A stretch of DNA of 64,000 nt from Streptomyces yangpuensis (GCF_001005295.1 NZ_LBMK01000002.1:1271545-1335544); one strand, 5' to 3'. Positions 33,861 to 43,659 are shown, counted from the stretch's first letter. Notes: generated by a model not told the origin, from the sequence alone. Numbers and translations: made by a program.

Positions 33861-34865
33861 TCACAGGACCGCGACCGGATTGACCGGCGAGCCGGTCCCG
33901 CCGGGCACCCTGAGCGGCGATACGACGAGCATGAACTCGTACCGCCGCGCCCCGGCGCAGGCGGCGGACAGCGCCTCCAGGTCCAGGTTGTCCAGCAGCG
34001 GCACCCCCATGGCGGCGACGGCCAGCGCGTGGACGGGGGAGTGCACGCCCTCGACCGGCGAGGGGCGTACGTCGCTGTCCCCGTCCCCGCCGAGCAGGGC
34101 GATCGCGCGCTCGGCGAGCAGCGGGACGGCGTCCACATGGAGGCCGGCCCCGGCCGCGTCGGCGTCCCAGGGCCCGAGCTCCCGCCGCCGCCGGAAACGG
34201 CCGGAGCGCAGCAGCACCGCGCAGCCCTCGTCGATCGTCACCCCGAGGGCCCGTTCCGCGGCGGCGACGTCAGTTGCGCGGACCGCGTGGCCGGGCTCCA
34301 GCCAGTCGGTCCCGAGGACGGCCGGCAGGTCGAGGAGCACGCCCTTGGTGACCAGGGGGCCGAGGGCCTCCACCGAACCGAAGCGGGCACCCCCGGCGCC
34401 GACGTACTCCCGGGCCGGGCGGCCGTCGTAGAGCCGGCCCCGGTAGGCCACGTGGGACAGCGCGTCGAGGTGGCTCACGGCCTTGCCGTGGTAGTCGGCG
34501 GCGATGAAGTCCTTGTGCGTGGCGGGCTCGGGCGCCTCCACGTCACCGAGGTCGGTCATGTGGTGCAGGGCCGGTCTGCTGTTGTCCGGACCGGCACGGG
34601 TGTTCCACGGCAGGCCGAGCTGGACCGTTCTGCCGGACCGCACCAGGGCGGCGGCCCGCCGCACCTGGTCCGCGGTGACCCGGTTCCAGGCGCCGCGGTC
34701 GGCCGGGGACCAATGCCCCCACGTGCTGACCGCGGCGAAGACGGAGTCGAACTCGGCACGCGACACCGCGGGCCCGCTCCCGGCCGTCCCCGTCCCCGTA
34801 TCCGTATCCGCCGTGGTGCCGGGGACGGGCCAGGCGGCCGCCTCGTCCGCGGGGCCGCCGCTCAC
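33861..34865 (-). CDS. Cyclase-family (kynurenine formamidase-like) protein
   Basis: A 334-residue member of the metal-dependent cyclase family. The segment DYHGKAVSHLDALSHVAYRGRLYDG matches the HxGTHxDxPxH region, although the first part (GKAVSHLD) departs from the consensus. TIDEGCAVLLRSG and a C-terminal HALAVAAMGVPLLDN are also present. The likely reaction is hydrolysis of an amide or lactone; the substrate is unknown. GTG 34865 has AGGTGAG upstream. GTG 34883 is in frame but directly abuts GGAGGA, too close for a normal ribosome site. Confidence 0.82.
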   Translation of the reverse strand: MSGGPADEAAAWPVPGTTADTDTGTGTAGSGPAVSRAEFDSVFAAVSTWGHWSPADRGAWNRVTADQVRRAAALVRSGRTVQLGLPWNTRAGPDNSRPALHHMTDLGDVEAPEPATHKDFIAADYHGKAVSHLDALSHVAYRGRLYDGRPAREYVGAGGARFGSVEALGPLVTKGVLLDLPAVLGTDWLEPGHAVRATDVAAAERALGVTIDEGCAVLLRSGRFRRRRELGPWDADAAGAGLHVDAVPLLAERAIALLGGDGDSDVRPSPVEGVHSPVHALAVAAMGVPLLDNLDLEALSAACAGARRYEFMLVVSPLRVPGGTGSPVNPVAVL

Positions 34866-35083
34866 CTGCTGCTCACCTGTCACTCCTCCACGGCTCGTAC
34901 GGCTACGGCGCTCCCCGGCCCGGGACCCGGGCCCGGTGTGCGCACGCAAGCACATGCCCGCGGCCCCGCGGCCCTACGCCGGGTAGGCCGCAAGGTCGGC
35001 CGTACGGAGGCGCGACCGGCCGCCGAGGGGCCCCGAAGGGCGGCGAGTGGCGGTGACGAGTCCTGACGGCGCAGGCTGTAAGC

Positions 35084-36277
35084 ATGCGGGCGCCCAGCCA
35101 CCCCTCTTCCCGACCGGGAGGCGGCGGCCACCACCAGGTCCTTTTCGTCCTCGCGGAGTGTGTGCCCTTCGCGATCGCGCTCCTGGTGCTGGCCATCGAG
35201 TTCACGCCCGCACACGTCCTGTACACCGGGCCCTTCCTGGTGGCCACGCCGGCACTGGCCGCGGTGACCATGGGCCCCAAGGGCACCATCGCGGCGGCGG
35301 GCCTGGCCGTGGCGGTGAGCGTGGCCACCGCCACGTACAACCAGGCGTGGGGCAACCAGCAGGTCTACAGCAACTTCCTCGCCCTCTTCCTGGTGTCGGT
35401 GGCCAGCGTGACGACCAGCCGCATGGCCCGTGCGCGCAGCGCGAGCGAGCTGAACCAGGTCCGCCGGATCGCCTCGGCGGCGCAGAAGGTCCTGCTGCGG
35501 CCCGTGCCCGAGCGGCTGGGCCCGCTCCGCGCGGCCAGCCTGTACCTGGCGGCCGAGAAGGGCGCCCAGATCGGCGGGGACCTCTACGAGGCCATGGAGA
35601 CCCGGTACGGGATCCGGATGATCGTGGGGGACGTCCGTGGCAAGGGACTGCCCGCCGTACGCACGGCCGCGGCGGTGCTGGGGGCCTTCCGGGAGGCCGT
35701 GTACTACGAGGACGACCTGGTGGACGTCGTCCGGCACTGCGAGGCGGCCATGCGCCGGGACGCCGCGGTGCCCGGCGCGGTCGACGAGGAGGCGCTCGTG
35801 GAGGGCTTCGTCACCGCGGTGGTGGCCCAGGTGCCGGACGGGCACGTGGTCGAGGTGGTCAACCGCGGCCACCCGCCGCCGCTGCTGCTGCGCGACGGGA
35901 AGGTCCAGGCCCTGATGCCCGGCTCCCCGCTGCCGCCGCTCGGACTCGGCGAGTTCATCGCGGGCCCGCCCGGCACGTGCGAGCGCTACCCCTTCCTGCC
36001 GGGTGACCGCCTGCTGCTGCACACCGACGGCGTCAACGAGGCCCGCGACCGCGGCAACACCTTCTTCGACCTGCCGGAGGCCATGGAGGACATGGAGGAC
36101 ATGGAGGCCAAGCGCGCCGTGGAAGCGGCGGCGGCGACGGTCCCGGACCGCGGGCCCCGGGAGTTCCTCGACCGGCTGCGCCGGGCCCTGGTACGCCACA
36201 CCGAGGACCGGCTGGCGGACGACGTGGCGATGATCCTCGTCGAACGGCTCGGCGACGCGGGAGGGCCGGCCCGATGA
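35084..36277 (+). CDS. Membrane-anchored SpoIIE-type PP2C phosphatase
   Basis: A 397-residue protein. About three N-terminal TM helices (VLFVLAECVPFAIALLVLAI, PFLVATPALAAVTMG, FLALFLVSVAS) precede a SpoIIE domain with LRPVPERLGPLRAASLYLAA, QIGGDLYEAM, RMIVGDVRGKG and LLLHTDGVNEARD. It should dephosphorylate an anti-anti-sigma factor. No partner is adjacent, so it probably acts in trans. The start is ATG 35084. The stop overlaps the phospholipase D-like gene (ATGA). Confidence 0.9.
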   Translation: MRAPSHPSSRPGGGGHHQVLFVLAECVPFAIALLVLAIEFTPAHVLYTGPFLVATPALAAVTMGPKGTIAAAGLAVAVSVATATYNQAWGNQQVYSNFLALFLVSVASVTTSRMARARSASELNQVRRIASAAQKVLLRPVPERLGPLRAASLYLAAEKGAQIGGDLYEAMETRYGIRMIVGDVRGKGLPAVRTAAAVLGAFREAVYYEDDLVDVVRHCEAAMRRDAAVPGAVDEEALVEGFVTAVVAQVPDGHVVEVVNRGHPPPLLLRDGKVQALMPGSPLPPLGLGEFIAGPPGTCERYPFLPGDRLLLHTDGVNEARDRGNTFFDLPEAMEDMEDMEAKRAVEAAAATVPDRGPREFLDRLRRALVRHTEDRLADDVAMILVERLGDAGGPAR

Positions 36278-37941
36278 CCCGCGTGCGATGGCTCCTGGTG
36301 CGCGGCGAACGCGGCAACCCGGCGACCCGCCTGGACGACCGGCGCCCGGACGGCGCCGCCTGGTCCTGGGGCAACGAGGCACGGCCGCTGGTCCACGGCG
36401 CCTCGTACTTCGCCGAGCTCCTCGCGGGCGTCGAGGCGATGCGCGAGGGAGACCTGCTCCTGTTCACCGACTGGCGCGGCGACCCCGACGAGCGGCTCGA
36501 CGGGCCCGGCACCGAGATCGGCTCGGTCCTGTGCCGGGCGGCCGGACGCGGCGTCATGGTCAAGGGCCTGCTGTGGCGCTCCCACCTGGACGGCATCCAC
36601 TTCAGCCAGGAGGAGAACCTCCGCTTCGGCAAGGAGATCGCCGAGGCCGGCGGCGAGTGCCTGCTCGACATGCGGGTCCGGCCCGGCGGCTCCCACCACC
36701 AGAAGCTGGTGGTGCTGCGCCACCCGGGCCGCCCCGAGCGGGACGTCGCGTACGTCGGCGGCATCGACCTCTGCCACAGCCGCAACGACGACGCCCGGCA
36801 CCGCGGCGACCGCCAGTCGCTGCCCATGGCCGCCGCCTACGGGCCGCACCCGCCGTGGCACGACGTCCAGCTCGCCCTGCGCGGACCGGTGGTAGGCGAC
36901 GTCGAGGCCGTCTTCCGCGAACGCTGGGAGGACCCGGCGCCGCTCAGCCGCAGCCCCCTCACGCGGCTGCGGGAGCACCTGCACCGGGAGGACATCAGCG
37001 CGGACCCGCTGCCGCCGCAGACCCCCGACCCGGAGCCCTGCGGCACCCACACCGTCCAGCTGCTGCGCACCTACCCGAACCGGCTGCTGCTCGGCTACCC
37101 CTTCGCCCCGGACGGCGAGCGCAGCATCGCCCGCGGTTACCTCAAGGCGCTGCGGAGGGCCCGGGCGCTGATCTACCTGGAGGACCAGTACCTGTGGTCG
37201 CCCCGGGTGGTGGCCGGCTTCGCCGAGGCGCTGCGCCGGCAGCCGGGGCTGCGGATGATCGGCGTCGTCCCCACCTTCCCGGACCAGGACGGCGGGCTCA
37301 CCCTGCCGATGAACCTGATCGGGCGGATCAACGCGCTGGCCGAACTGCGCCGCGCCGGCGGGGACCGGGTCACGGTGTACGGGCTGGAGAACCATGCCGG
37401 AACCCCCGTCTACGTCCACGCCAAGGTGTGCGTGATCGACGATGTGTGGGCCTCCGTCGGCTCCGACAACATCAACCTCCGCTCGTGGACCCACGACTCC
37501 GAACTCGGCTGCGCCGTCCACGACGAGAGCGCGGACCCGCGGGACCCGCTCGACCCGGGCGGCCTGGGGGACGGCGCCCGGGTGTTCGCACGGGACCTGC
37601 GCCTGGAGCTCATGCGCGAACACCTCGACCTCGACCTCGCCGGTGCCGGCGCCGACCCGGACCCGGACGCTGCCCCGGACACCGGCGACGGCTCGCGGTC
37701 CGCGCGGGCGGCCGCGCTGTGCGACCCAGCGGCGGCCTTCGAGGCCTTCGAGGAGGCCGCCGCGGCGCTCGACGCCTGGTACGAGGGCGGTCGCCGCGGC
37801 CCCCGCCCGCCCGGCCGGCTGCGCCGCTACCTCCCCCCGGACCTGCCCACCGGGCAGCGGCTGCCGGCCCGGCTGCTGCACCGCGTCCTGGTCGACCCCG
37901 ACGGCCGCCCGATGGGGCTGAGGTTGCGCAGGAGGTTCTGA
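36274..37941 (+). CDS. Phospholipase D-like protein with two HKD motifs
   Basis: A 555-residue PLD-superfamily enzyme. HKD motif 1 is HHQKLVVL, followed by GGIDLCHSRNDD. HKD motif 2 is HAKVCVIDD, followed by GSDNINLRSW. No signal peptide is visible, so it is probably cytosolic or membrane-bound rather than a secreted PLD. It may act on phospholipids or cardiolipin synthesis. Translational coupling to the membrane SpoIIE phosphatase is unusual. The C-terminal 120 residues are Asp/Ala-rich, then basic. Confidence 0.9.
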   Translation: MTRVRWLLVRGERGNPATRLDDRRPDGAAWSWGNEARPLVHGASYFAELLAGVEAMREGDLLLFTDWRGDPDERLDGPGTEIGSVLCRAAGRGVMVKGLLWRSHLDGIHFSQEENLRFGKEIAEAGGECLLDMRVRPGGSHHQKLVVLRHPGRPERDVAYVGGIDLCHSRNDDARHRGDRQSLPMAAAYGPHPPWHDVQLALRGPVVGDVEAVFRERWEDPAPLSRSPLTRLREHLHREDISADPLPPQTPDPEPCGTHTVQLLRTYPNRLLLGYPFAPDGERSIARGYLKALRRARALIYLEDQYLWSPRVVAGFAEALRRQPGLRMIGVVPTFPDQDGGLTLPMNLIGRINALAELRRAGGDRVTVYGLENHAGTPVYVHAKVCVIDDVWASVGSDNINLRSWTHDSELGCAVHDESADPRDPLDPGGLGDGARVFARDLRLELMREHLDLDLAGAGADPDPDAAPDTGDGSRSARAAALCDPAAAFEAFEEAAAALDAWYEGGRRGPRPPGRLRRYLPPDLPTGQRLPARLLHRVLVDPDGRPMGLRLRRRF

Positions 37942-38068
37942 ACGGAGCCACGTACCGGCGCTGACCGGGGCAAACCCGGGCGGCGCGCGGTGTGACGGGT
38001 ACCCCTTAAGCGGCCAATGAGTCGTGGGGTTAGCATATGAGCGCCGCCTAGCTCGAAAGATAAAGCCT

Positions 38069-39514
38069 GTGACTGTCAACGAGGACTCGTTCACCAACTG
38101 GAACCACCGCGAGGAGATCGCGGAGGCGATGATCCCGATCATCGGGAAGCTGCACCGGGAGCGGGACGTCAACATCCTGCTCCACAGCCGCTCCCTGGTG
38201 AACAAATCGGTGGTCAGCATCCTCAAGACCCACCGCTTCGCCCGGCAGATCGACGGCGAGGAGCTGTCGGTCACCGAGACCATGCCGTTCCTGCAGGCGC
38301 TCACCGCGCTGGACCTCGGTCCCTCGCAGATCGACCTCGGCATGCTCGCCGCCACCTACAAGGCCGACGACCGCGGCCTGTCGGTGGACGAGTTCACCGC
38401 CCAGGCCGTCTCCGGCGCCACGGGCGAGAACAAGCTGGAGCGCAGCGAGGGCCGCGACGTCGTCCTGTACGGCTTCGGCCGCATCGGCCGCCTGGTCGCC
38501 CGCCTGCTCATCGAGAAGGCCGGTTCCGGCAAGGGCCTGCGCCTGCGGGCCATCGTCGTCCGCGGCGGCGGCGACCAGGATCTGGTCAAGCGCGCCTCCC
38601 TGCTGCGCCGCGACTCGATCCACGGCCAGTTCCAGGGCACGATCACCGTGGACGAGGCCAACAGCACCATCGTCGCCAACGGCAACGCGATCAAGGTGAT
38701 CTACGCCAACGACCCCTCCGAGGTCGACTACACGGCGTACGGCATCAAGGACGCCATCCTCATCGACAACACGGGCAAGTGGCGCGACCGCGAGGGCCTG
38801 TCCAAGCACCTGCGCCCCGGCATCGACAAGGTCGTCCTGACCGCCCCGGGCAAGGGCGACGTCCCGAACATCGTCCACGGCGTCAACCACGACACCGTCA
38901 AGCCGGACGAGCGCATCCTGTCCTGCGCGTCCTGCACCACCAACGCGATCGTCCCGCCGCTGAAGGCCATGGACGACGAGTACGGTGTGCTGCGCGGCCA
39001 CGTCGAGACCGTCCACTCGTTCACGAACGACCAGAACCTGCTGGACAACTACCACAAGGCCGACCGCCGCGGCCGCTCCGCGCCGCTGAACATGGTCATC
39101 ACCGAGACCGGCGCCGCCTCCGCCGTCGCCAAGGCGCTGCCCGACCTCAAGGCGCCCATCACCGGCAGCTCGATCCGCGTCCCCGTCCCGGACGTCTCGA
39201 TCGCCATCCTCAGCCTGCGCCTGGGCCGCGAGACCACCCGCGAGGAGGTCCTCGACCACCTGCGTGACGTCTCGCTGAACTCGCCGCTGAAGCGCCAGAT
39301 CGACTTCACCACCGCGCCCGACGCCGTCTCCATGGACTTCGTCGGCTCGCGCCACGCGTCCATCGTCGACGCCGGCGCGACCAAGGTCGACGGCGACAAC
39401 GCGATCCTCTACCTCTGGTACGACAACGAGTTCGGCTACTCGTGCCAGGTCATCCGCGTGGTCCAGCACGTCTCCGGCGTGGAGTACCCGACCTACCCGG
39501 CTCCGGCGGTCTGA
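38069..39514 (+). CDS. gap: Glyceraldehyde-3-phosphate dehydrogenase, long form
   Basis: A 481-residue GAPDH with a 130-residue N-terminal extension, a long class found in actinobacteria. The NAD(P) motif is VVLYGFGRIGRLVARLL and the active site is SCASCTTNA. It should interconvert glyceraldehyde-3-phosphate and 1,3-bisphosphoglycerate; cofactor preference is not predictable. The start is GTG 38069 with only a weak GAAAG site. A promoter candidate is TTAAGC (38006) with TAGCAT (38031). It is monocistronic with a strong terminator. Confidence 0.93.
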   Translation: MTVNEDSFTNWNHREEIAEAMIPIIGKLHRERDVNILLHSRSLVNKSVVSILKTHRFARQIDGEELSVTETMPFLQALTALDLGPSQIDLGMLAATYKADDRGLSVDEFTAQAVSGATGENKLERSEGRDVVLYGFGRIGRLVARLLIEKAGSGKGLRLRAIVVRGGGDQDLVKRASLLRRDSIHGQFQGTITVDEANSTIVANGNAIKVIYANDPSEVDYTAYGIKDAILIDNTGKWRDREGLSKHLRPGIDKVVLTAPGKGDVPNIVHGVNHDTVKPDERILSCASCTTNAIVPPLKAMDDEYGVLRGHVETVHSFTNDQNLLDNYHKADRRGRSAPLNMVITETGAASAVAKALPDLKAPITGSSIRVPVPDVSIAILSLRLGRETTREEVLDHLRDVSLNSPLKRQIDFTTAPDAVSMDFVGSRHASIVDAGATKVDGDNAILYLWYDNEFGYSCQVIRVVQHVSGVEYPTYPAPAV

Positions 39515-39537
39515 TCCCGCCCGGACCCCTGCCGACG

Positions 39538-39572
39538 CCGCCGCCCCGCCGCTCCGCGCCGCGGGGCGGCGG
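39538..39572. terminator. Terminator between GAPDH and MFS genes
   Basis: CCGCCGCCCCGC (39538-39549) pairs with GCGGGGCGGCGG (39561-39572) between the convergent genes. Confidence 0.7.
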
Positions 39573-39634
39573 TGTTCCCGCGCCCGCCCCGGCTTCCGCG
39601 CCCGCCCGGCCCGGCCCACCGCCCGTCCGCGCGG

Positions 39635-40828
39635 TCACGCGTCGGCGGGCACCGGCCGCCGCAGCAGGTACACGGCGGCGGCACCGACCAGGGCGGCCAT
39701 GCACGCGATGAACGCCAGCCCTGCGCCCTCCAGGCCGATCGGGTCCACGAGCAGTCCCACGCCGATCACCGGTACGGAGATGCCCGCGTAGGCCACGACG
39801 AACAGCGTCGAGATCACGGCCGCGCGCCGGTCCGGCGGCGAGGCCGCGGCCACCGCCGACAGGGCCCCGCGGAACGCCAGCCCCTGCCCGACCCCGCCGA
39901 CCAGAGCGCTCGCCACCACCAGCGCCAGCAGGTCCCACACCAGGGCGCCCGCGAGCAGCGCCAGCCCGGCGAGCAGCCCCGCGCAGCCCAGCGGCAGCGA
40001 CCGCCGCACCCCCACCCGCCCGACCGCCAGCTGCCCGGCGGTCGAGGCGAAGAACGCCAGCGCGACGACCAGCCCGCTGACGGCGTGGTTGTGCACACCG
40101 AGGGACTCCGCGAGGAAGGCCGGGCTGACCGAGGTGAACACCCCGAACAGCGCGAAGCCGACGAACGCGGCGATCGCCGCGGGCCCGAACACCGACCGCA
40201 CCTGCGGGGGTACGCCCGGCCGCTGCGGCCGCACCGTGCCCAGCGGTTGCCGCTCGCGCACCGTCTCGTCCAGCCCCAGCAGGACGGCGGCCGACACGGC
40301 CACCAGGAACAGGTGAACGGCGAACGGCAGGTACAGCGGCCAGGGGGCGTACTGCGCGAGCACACCGGCGAGCAGCGGGCCGCAGCCCAGCCCGCCCATG
40401 TTGGCGGCCGTCGCCACGAACGTGGCCCGCGAGGCCCCGCCGGCCGGCGCCAGCTCCATCACGTAGACCGTCGCCGCCCCGGTGAACAGCCCGGCGGACA
40501 GCCCCGACAGCAGCCGTCCCGCGTAGAGCCAGCCCAGCGCGGTGGCTCCCAGGAAGCAGACGGCGCTGGCCGCGGAGAATCCCAGGCCCGCCATCAGCAC
40601 CGGCCGCCGGCCGACGGCGTCCGAGGCGTTGCCCGCCAGCAGGAGCACGCCGATGACCCCGAAGGCGTACACGGCGTACACGACGGTCACCACGAGCTCG
40701 GAGAACCCGAACTTCTCCTGGTACAGGGGGTAGAGCGGGGTCGGCAGGGTGGTGCCGGCCATGCACACGGCGAACACCGCCCCGGCGAGCAAGCACTGGC
40801 GCCACCCGCGGCGGCGATCACCGTCCAT
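39635..40828 (-). CDS. MFS transporter
   Basis: A 397-residue major facilitator with about 12 TM helices. The motif between TM2 and TM3 is GNASDAVGRRPVLMAGL. It is a likely drug or metabolite exporter, and the substrate is unknown. The opening AGTTLPTPLYPLYQEKFGF is typical of a streptomycete drug-efflux subgroup. It starts at ATG 40828, 43 bases from the end of the NUDIX gene on the same strand, so the two may be co-transcribed. Confidence 0.9.
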   Translation of the reverse strand: MDGDRRRGWRQCLLAGAVFAVCMAGTTLPTPLYPLYQEKFGFSELVVTVVYAVYAFGVIGVLLLAGNASDAVGRRPVLMAGLGFSAASAVCFLGATALGWLYAGRLLSGLSAGLFTGAATVYVMELAPAGGASRATFVATAANMGGLGCGPLLAGVLAQYAPWPLYLPFAVHLFLVAVSAAVLLGLDETVRERQPLGTVRPQRPGVPPQVRSVFGPAAIAAFVGFALFGVFTSVSPAFLAESLGVHNHAVSGLVVALAFFASTAGQLAVGRVGVRRSLPLGCAGLLAGLALLAGALVWDLLALVVASALVGGVGQGLAFRGALSAVAAASPPDRRAAVISTLFVVAYAGISVPVIGVGLLVDPIGLEGAGLAFIACMAALVGAAAVYLLRRPVPADA

Positions 40829-40870
40829 GCCGCCGACGGTAACCCGGGCTCCGGGGCTCCGCAGGGCGGG

Positions 40871-41881
40871 TCAGGGGCGGCCGTCGTGGAGCTCCAGCGG
40901 GCCGGTGCCCCGGGCCCGGGCCGCGAGGCAGGCGGTGATCTGGCGGCGCAGGGCACCCTTGACCAGGGTGCGGAGCTCCTCGCGCGGGACGGTACGCCAC
41001 TGCAGGAGCTCGGTCGGGTTCAGCCGGATGCGGGCCAGTGCGGGCCCGTCGAGGACGCCGCCGTCGTAGAGGAAGCGGATCCGGGCCGGACGGCCCGGCT
41101 TGTGCGACCAGTTCACGGCGAGCAGACGGCCCGGGGCCAGGTCGAGGCCGAGCTCCTCACGGACCTCCCGCCGGGCGGCGGCGCGCGGGATCTCGCCGAG
41201 GTCGCTGTCGATGCCGCCGCCCGGCAGGTTCCAGCGGTCGGTGCGGCCGTACGCGGGCTGCACCAGCAGGATCCGGCCGTCGGCGGCGGTGAACAGCACG
41301 CTCGCCGCGGTCAGGGCCTTCGGCCGGCTGGCCCGGTGGCTGGCGGCGTCGAGGCCGCCCGCGTGTTCCAGCGCCGCCCGCCTGGCCGGATCCAGACCGG
41401 CCGGCGAGCCCGGCTGGGGCACACCGTCGGCCAGGTGGGCGAAGGAGCCGGTGTGCAGCGCCGCCAGGGCGGCCCGCAGCCGGGGAGCGACCCGGCCGGG
41501 CAGGACCGCGCAGGCCTCCTCGGCCCCCAGCCAGTGCGCCGCGGCGGCCGCGCCGCCGGTGCCGGAGACCGCGGCGGCCTCCTGCGGCGGGAGCGGCCCG
41601 ACGAGGTGGACGTGCACGATCAGGGACCGGCCGAGCGGTCCGGGCGGCCGCGAGTCCACCGCCAGCAGCCGGCCGACCGGCGCGCCCAGCGCCAGTTCCC
41701 CCCGCAGCTCGCGCGCCAGCGCCTGCTCCGGGGTCTCGGTCTCCTCGACCGCGCCGCCCGGCAGCTGCGGGTCCGCCCCGTCCGCGCCGGTCAGTACGAG
41801 GACCTGCCCGCGGGTGTCGAGGACGATTCCGGTGGCGGCCACGAGCGGCGCCGGCCGGTCGGGGGAGGGGTGGTCGGGCAC
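40871..41881 (-). CDS. Tandem NUDIX-domain hydrolase
   Basis: A 336-residue protein with two NUDIX domains. The first box (GGAVEETETPEQALARELRGEL) has Gly in place of the first Glu of the EExG core. The second (GGGIDSDLGEIPRAAARREV, then REELGL) keeps the catalytic Glu residues but has two extra residues before GE. The first domain may therefore be inactive or structural. It hydrolyses some nucleoside-diphosphate-X compound. GTG 41881 has AGGAG seven bases upstream. The longer frame from ATG 41953 lacks such a site. Confidence 0.82.
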   Translation of the reverse strand: MPDHPSPDRPAPLVAATGIVLDTRGQVLVLTGADGADPQLPGGAVEETETPEQALARELRGELALGAPVGRLLAVDSRPPGPLGRSLIVHVHLVGPLPPQEAAAVSGTGGAAAAAHWLGAEEACAVLPGRVAPRLRAALAALHTGSFAHLADGVPQPGSPAGLDPARRAALEHAGGLDAASHRASRPKALTAASVLFTAADGRILLVQPAYGRTDRWNLPGGGIDSDLGEIPRAAARREVREELGLDLAPGRLLAVNWSHKPGRPARIRFLYDGGVLDGPALARIRLNPTELLQWRTVPREELRTLVKGALRRQITACLAARARGTGPLELHDGRP

Positions 41882-42021
41882 GGCGGGCTCCTGGGACTCG
41901 GGTCGTCGCCAAGCACTATGCCCCTTTCGCCGGCCGGTCCCCACCGCCGACATGCGCTTCCCCCGTCATGCCGGACGCCCTTGCGGCCCCGGCCTTCCGG
42001 TCCTGAGCCGCCGGATACCCG

Positions 42022-42645
42022 CTACGCGCGGGCCAGGAGGAGGCCGCCCATCGTGACCATCGTCGCCGCGACGAGGCCGTCCATGACGCGCCAGGCCGAG
42101 GGCCGGGCGAGGAGGCCGCTCAGCAGCCGGGCCCCGTAGCCCAGGCTCGTGAACCAGGTCAGGCTGGCGAGGCACGCCCCGATGCCGAAGGCCCAGCGCA
42201 GGTCGCCGCGGTCGGCGGCGAGGGAGCCCACGAGCAGCACCGTGTCCAGGTAGACGTGCGGGTTCAGCCAGGTCATGGCCAGGCAGGTCAGCACGGCCCG
42301 GCGGGCGGACCCCGAGGCCGCCCCCTCCGTGGTGAGGGCGGCGCCGGGAGTGGGCCGCAGCACCCGGCGCGCGGCCAGGATCCCGTAGCAGACGAGGAAC
42401 GCGCCCCCGGCCAGGCCCACGACGGTCAGCGCGGCGGGCCAGGCCGTCACGAAGGCACCGACCCCGGCGACGCCGAGGGCGATGAGGAGCGCGTCGGAGA
42501 CGGCGCAGATGGCGACCACGGCGAGGACCGCGTGCCGGCGCACGCCCTGACGGAGGACGAAGGCGTTCTGCGCGCCGATGGCGACGATGAGGGAGAGTCC
42601 GGTGCCGAAGCCCGCCAGGGCCGCGGTGATGATGCCGTGTGTCAT
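42022..42645 (-). CDS. LysE/ArgO-type amino acid exporter
   Basis: A 207-residue six-TM exporter with the family N terminus (GTGLSLIVAIGAQNAFVLRQGV) and the TWLNPHVYLDT motif. It should export lysine or arginine. It is divergent from a LysR-type gene, the arrangement of LysE-LysG in Corynebacterium and ArgO-ArgP in E. coli, with only 69 bases between start codons. Confidence 0.92.
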   Translation of the reverse strand: MTHGIITAALAGFGTGLSLIVAIGAQNAFVLRQGVRRHAVLAVVAICAVSDALLIALGVAGVGAFVTAWPAALTVVGLAGGAFLVCYGILAARRVLRPTPGAALTTEGAASGSARRAVLTCLAMTWLNPHVYLDTVLLVGSLAADRGDLRWAFGIGACLASLTWFTSLGYGARLLSGLLARPSAWRVMDGLVAATMVTMGGLLLARA

Positions 42646-42670
42646 GGCTCCGACCGTAGGCAGCCTGCAG

Positions 42671-42688
42671 CTTTCAGTACAGCTAAAG
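42671..42688. promoter_or_regulatory. Imperfect dyad in the exporter/regulator spacer, candidate LysR-type site
   Basis: CTTTCAG (42671) and CTAAAG (42683) form an interrupted inverted repeat in the only A+T-rich stretch of the 69-base spacer between divergent starts. Confidence 0.45.
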
Positions 42689-42711
42689 ATTTTTACGTAC
42701 CATTAGCGCTC

Positions 42712-43623
42712 GTGATGGACGAGCTTCCCCTGGACCAGGTGCGTACGCTGCTCGCCGTGGTGGACGAGGGCACCTTCGACGCGGCGGCCGCCGCCCTGCA
42801 CGTGACGCCCTCCGCGGTCAGCCAGCGGGTCAAGGCCCTCGAACAGCGCACCGGACGGGTCCTGCTGATGCGGACGAAACCGGTGCGCGCCACGGAATCC
42901 GGGGAGGTCGTGGTCCGCTTCGCCCGGCAGCTGGCCCGGCTGGAGCGGGACGCGCGCGCCGAGCTCGGCATGGCCGACGACAGCGGCCCGGTACGGCTGC
43001 CGATCGCGGTCAACGCGGACTCCCTCGCGACCTGGTTCCTGCCGGCCCTGACGAGGCTTCCGCAGGATCCGCCGGTCTGCATCGAGCTCCACCGCGAGGA
43101 CGAGTCGCACACGACGGCCCTGCTGCGCGAGGGCCAGGTGATGGCCGCGGTGACCTCCTCCCCGGACCCGGTCGCCGGGTGCAGCGTACGGATGCTGGGA
43201 CTGGCGCGGTACCTGCCGACGGCCAGCCCCGCCTTCGCCGCCCGGTACCTGACGGGTACGCCGGAGCGGGACCTGCAGGAGGCGCCGACGATCGTCTTCG
43301 ACCGCAAGGACGACCTCCAGGACGCCTTCGTCCGCTCGCTGACCGGGGACGCGTCGGCCGGTGCGGGCCGGGTGCGCCACCACGTGCCGACATCGGAGGG
43401 CTTCCGCGACGCGGTCGTCGCCGGTCTGGGGTGGGGGCTGGTGCCCGAGCAGCAGGCGGGTCCGCTCGTGCGCACCGGCGAGCTGGTACTGCTGGTGCCC
43501 CGGCGGCCGCTGGACGTACCGCTGTACTGGCAGCAGTGGAAGCTGGACTCGCCCGCCCTCTCGACGGTGGCGGACGTGGTCGCGGCGGCCGCCGCGGAGG
43601 CGCTGCGCAGCCCTGCGGCGTGA
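42712..43623 (+). CDS. LysR-family regulator, ArgP/LysG-type
   Basis: A protein of about 303 residues with an N-terminal winged HTH (TLLAVVDEGTFDAAAAALHV, SAVSQRVKALEQRTG) and a LysR effector domain. Its neighbour is the amino-acid exporter, so it probably activates that gene when basic amino acids accumulate. Starts at GTG 42712 and ATG 42715 are adjacent. It belongs to the ArgP/IciA branch by the TPSAVSQRVKALE helix and length. Confidence 0.9.
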   Translation: MMDELPLDQVRTLLAVVDEGTFDAAAAALHVTPSAVSQRVKALEQRTGRVLLMRTKPVRATESGEVVVRFARQLARLERDARAELGMADDSGPVRLPIAVNADSLATWFLPALTRLPQDPPVCIELHREDESHTTALLREGQVMAAVTSSPDPVAGCSVRMLGLARYLPTASPAFAARYLTGTPERDLQEAPTIVFDRKDDLQDAFVRSLTGDASAGAGRVRHHVPTSEGFRDAVVAGLGWGLVPEQQAGPLVRTGELVLLVPRRPLDVPLYWQQWKLDSPALSTVADVVAAAAAEALRSPAA

Positions 43624-43659
43624 TCGCCGGGCCGCGGCATGGGCATAGGCTTGCCGGCC

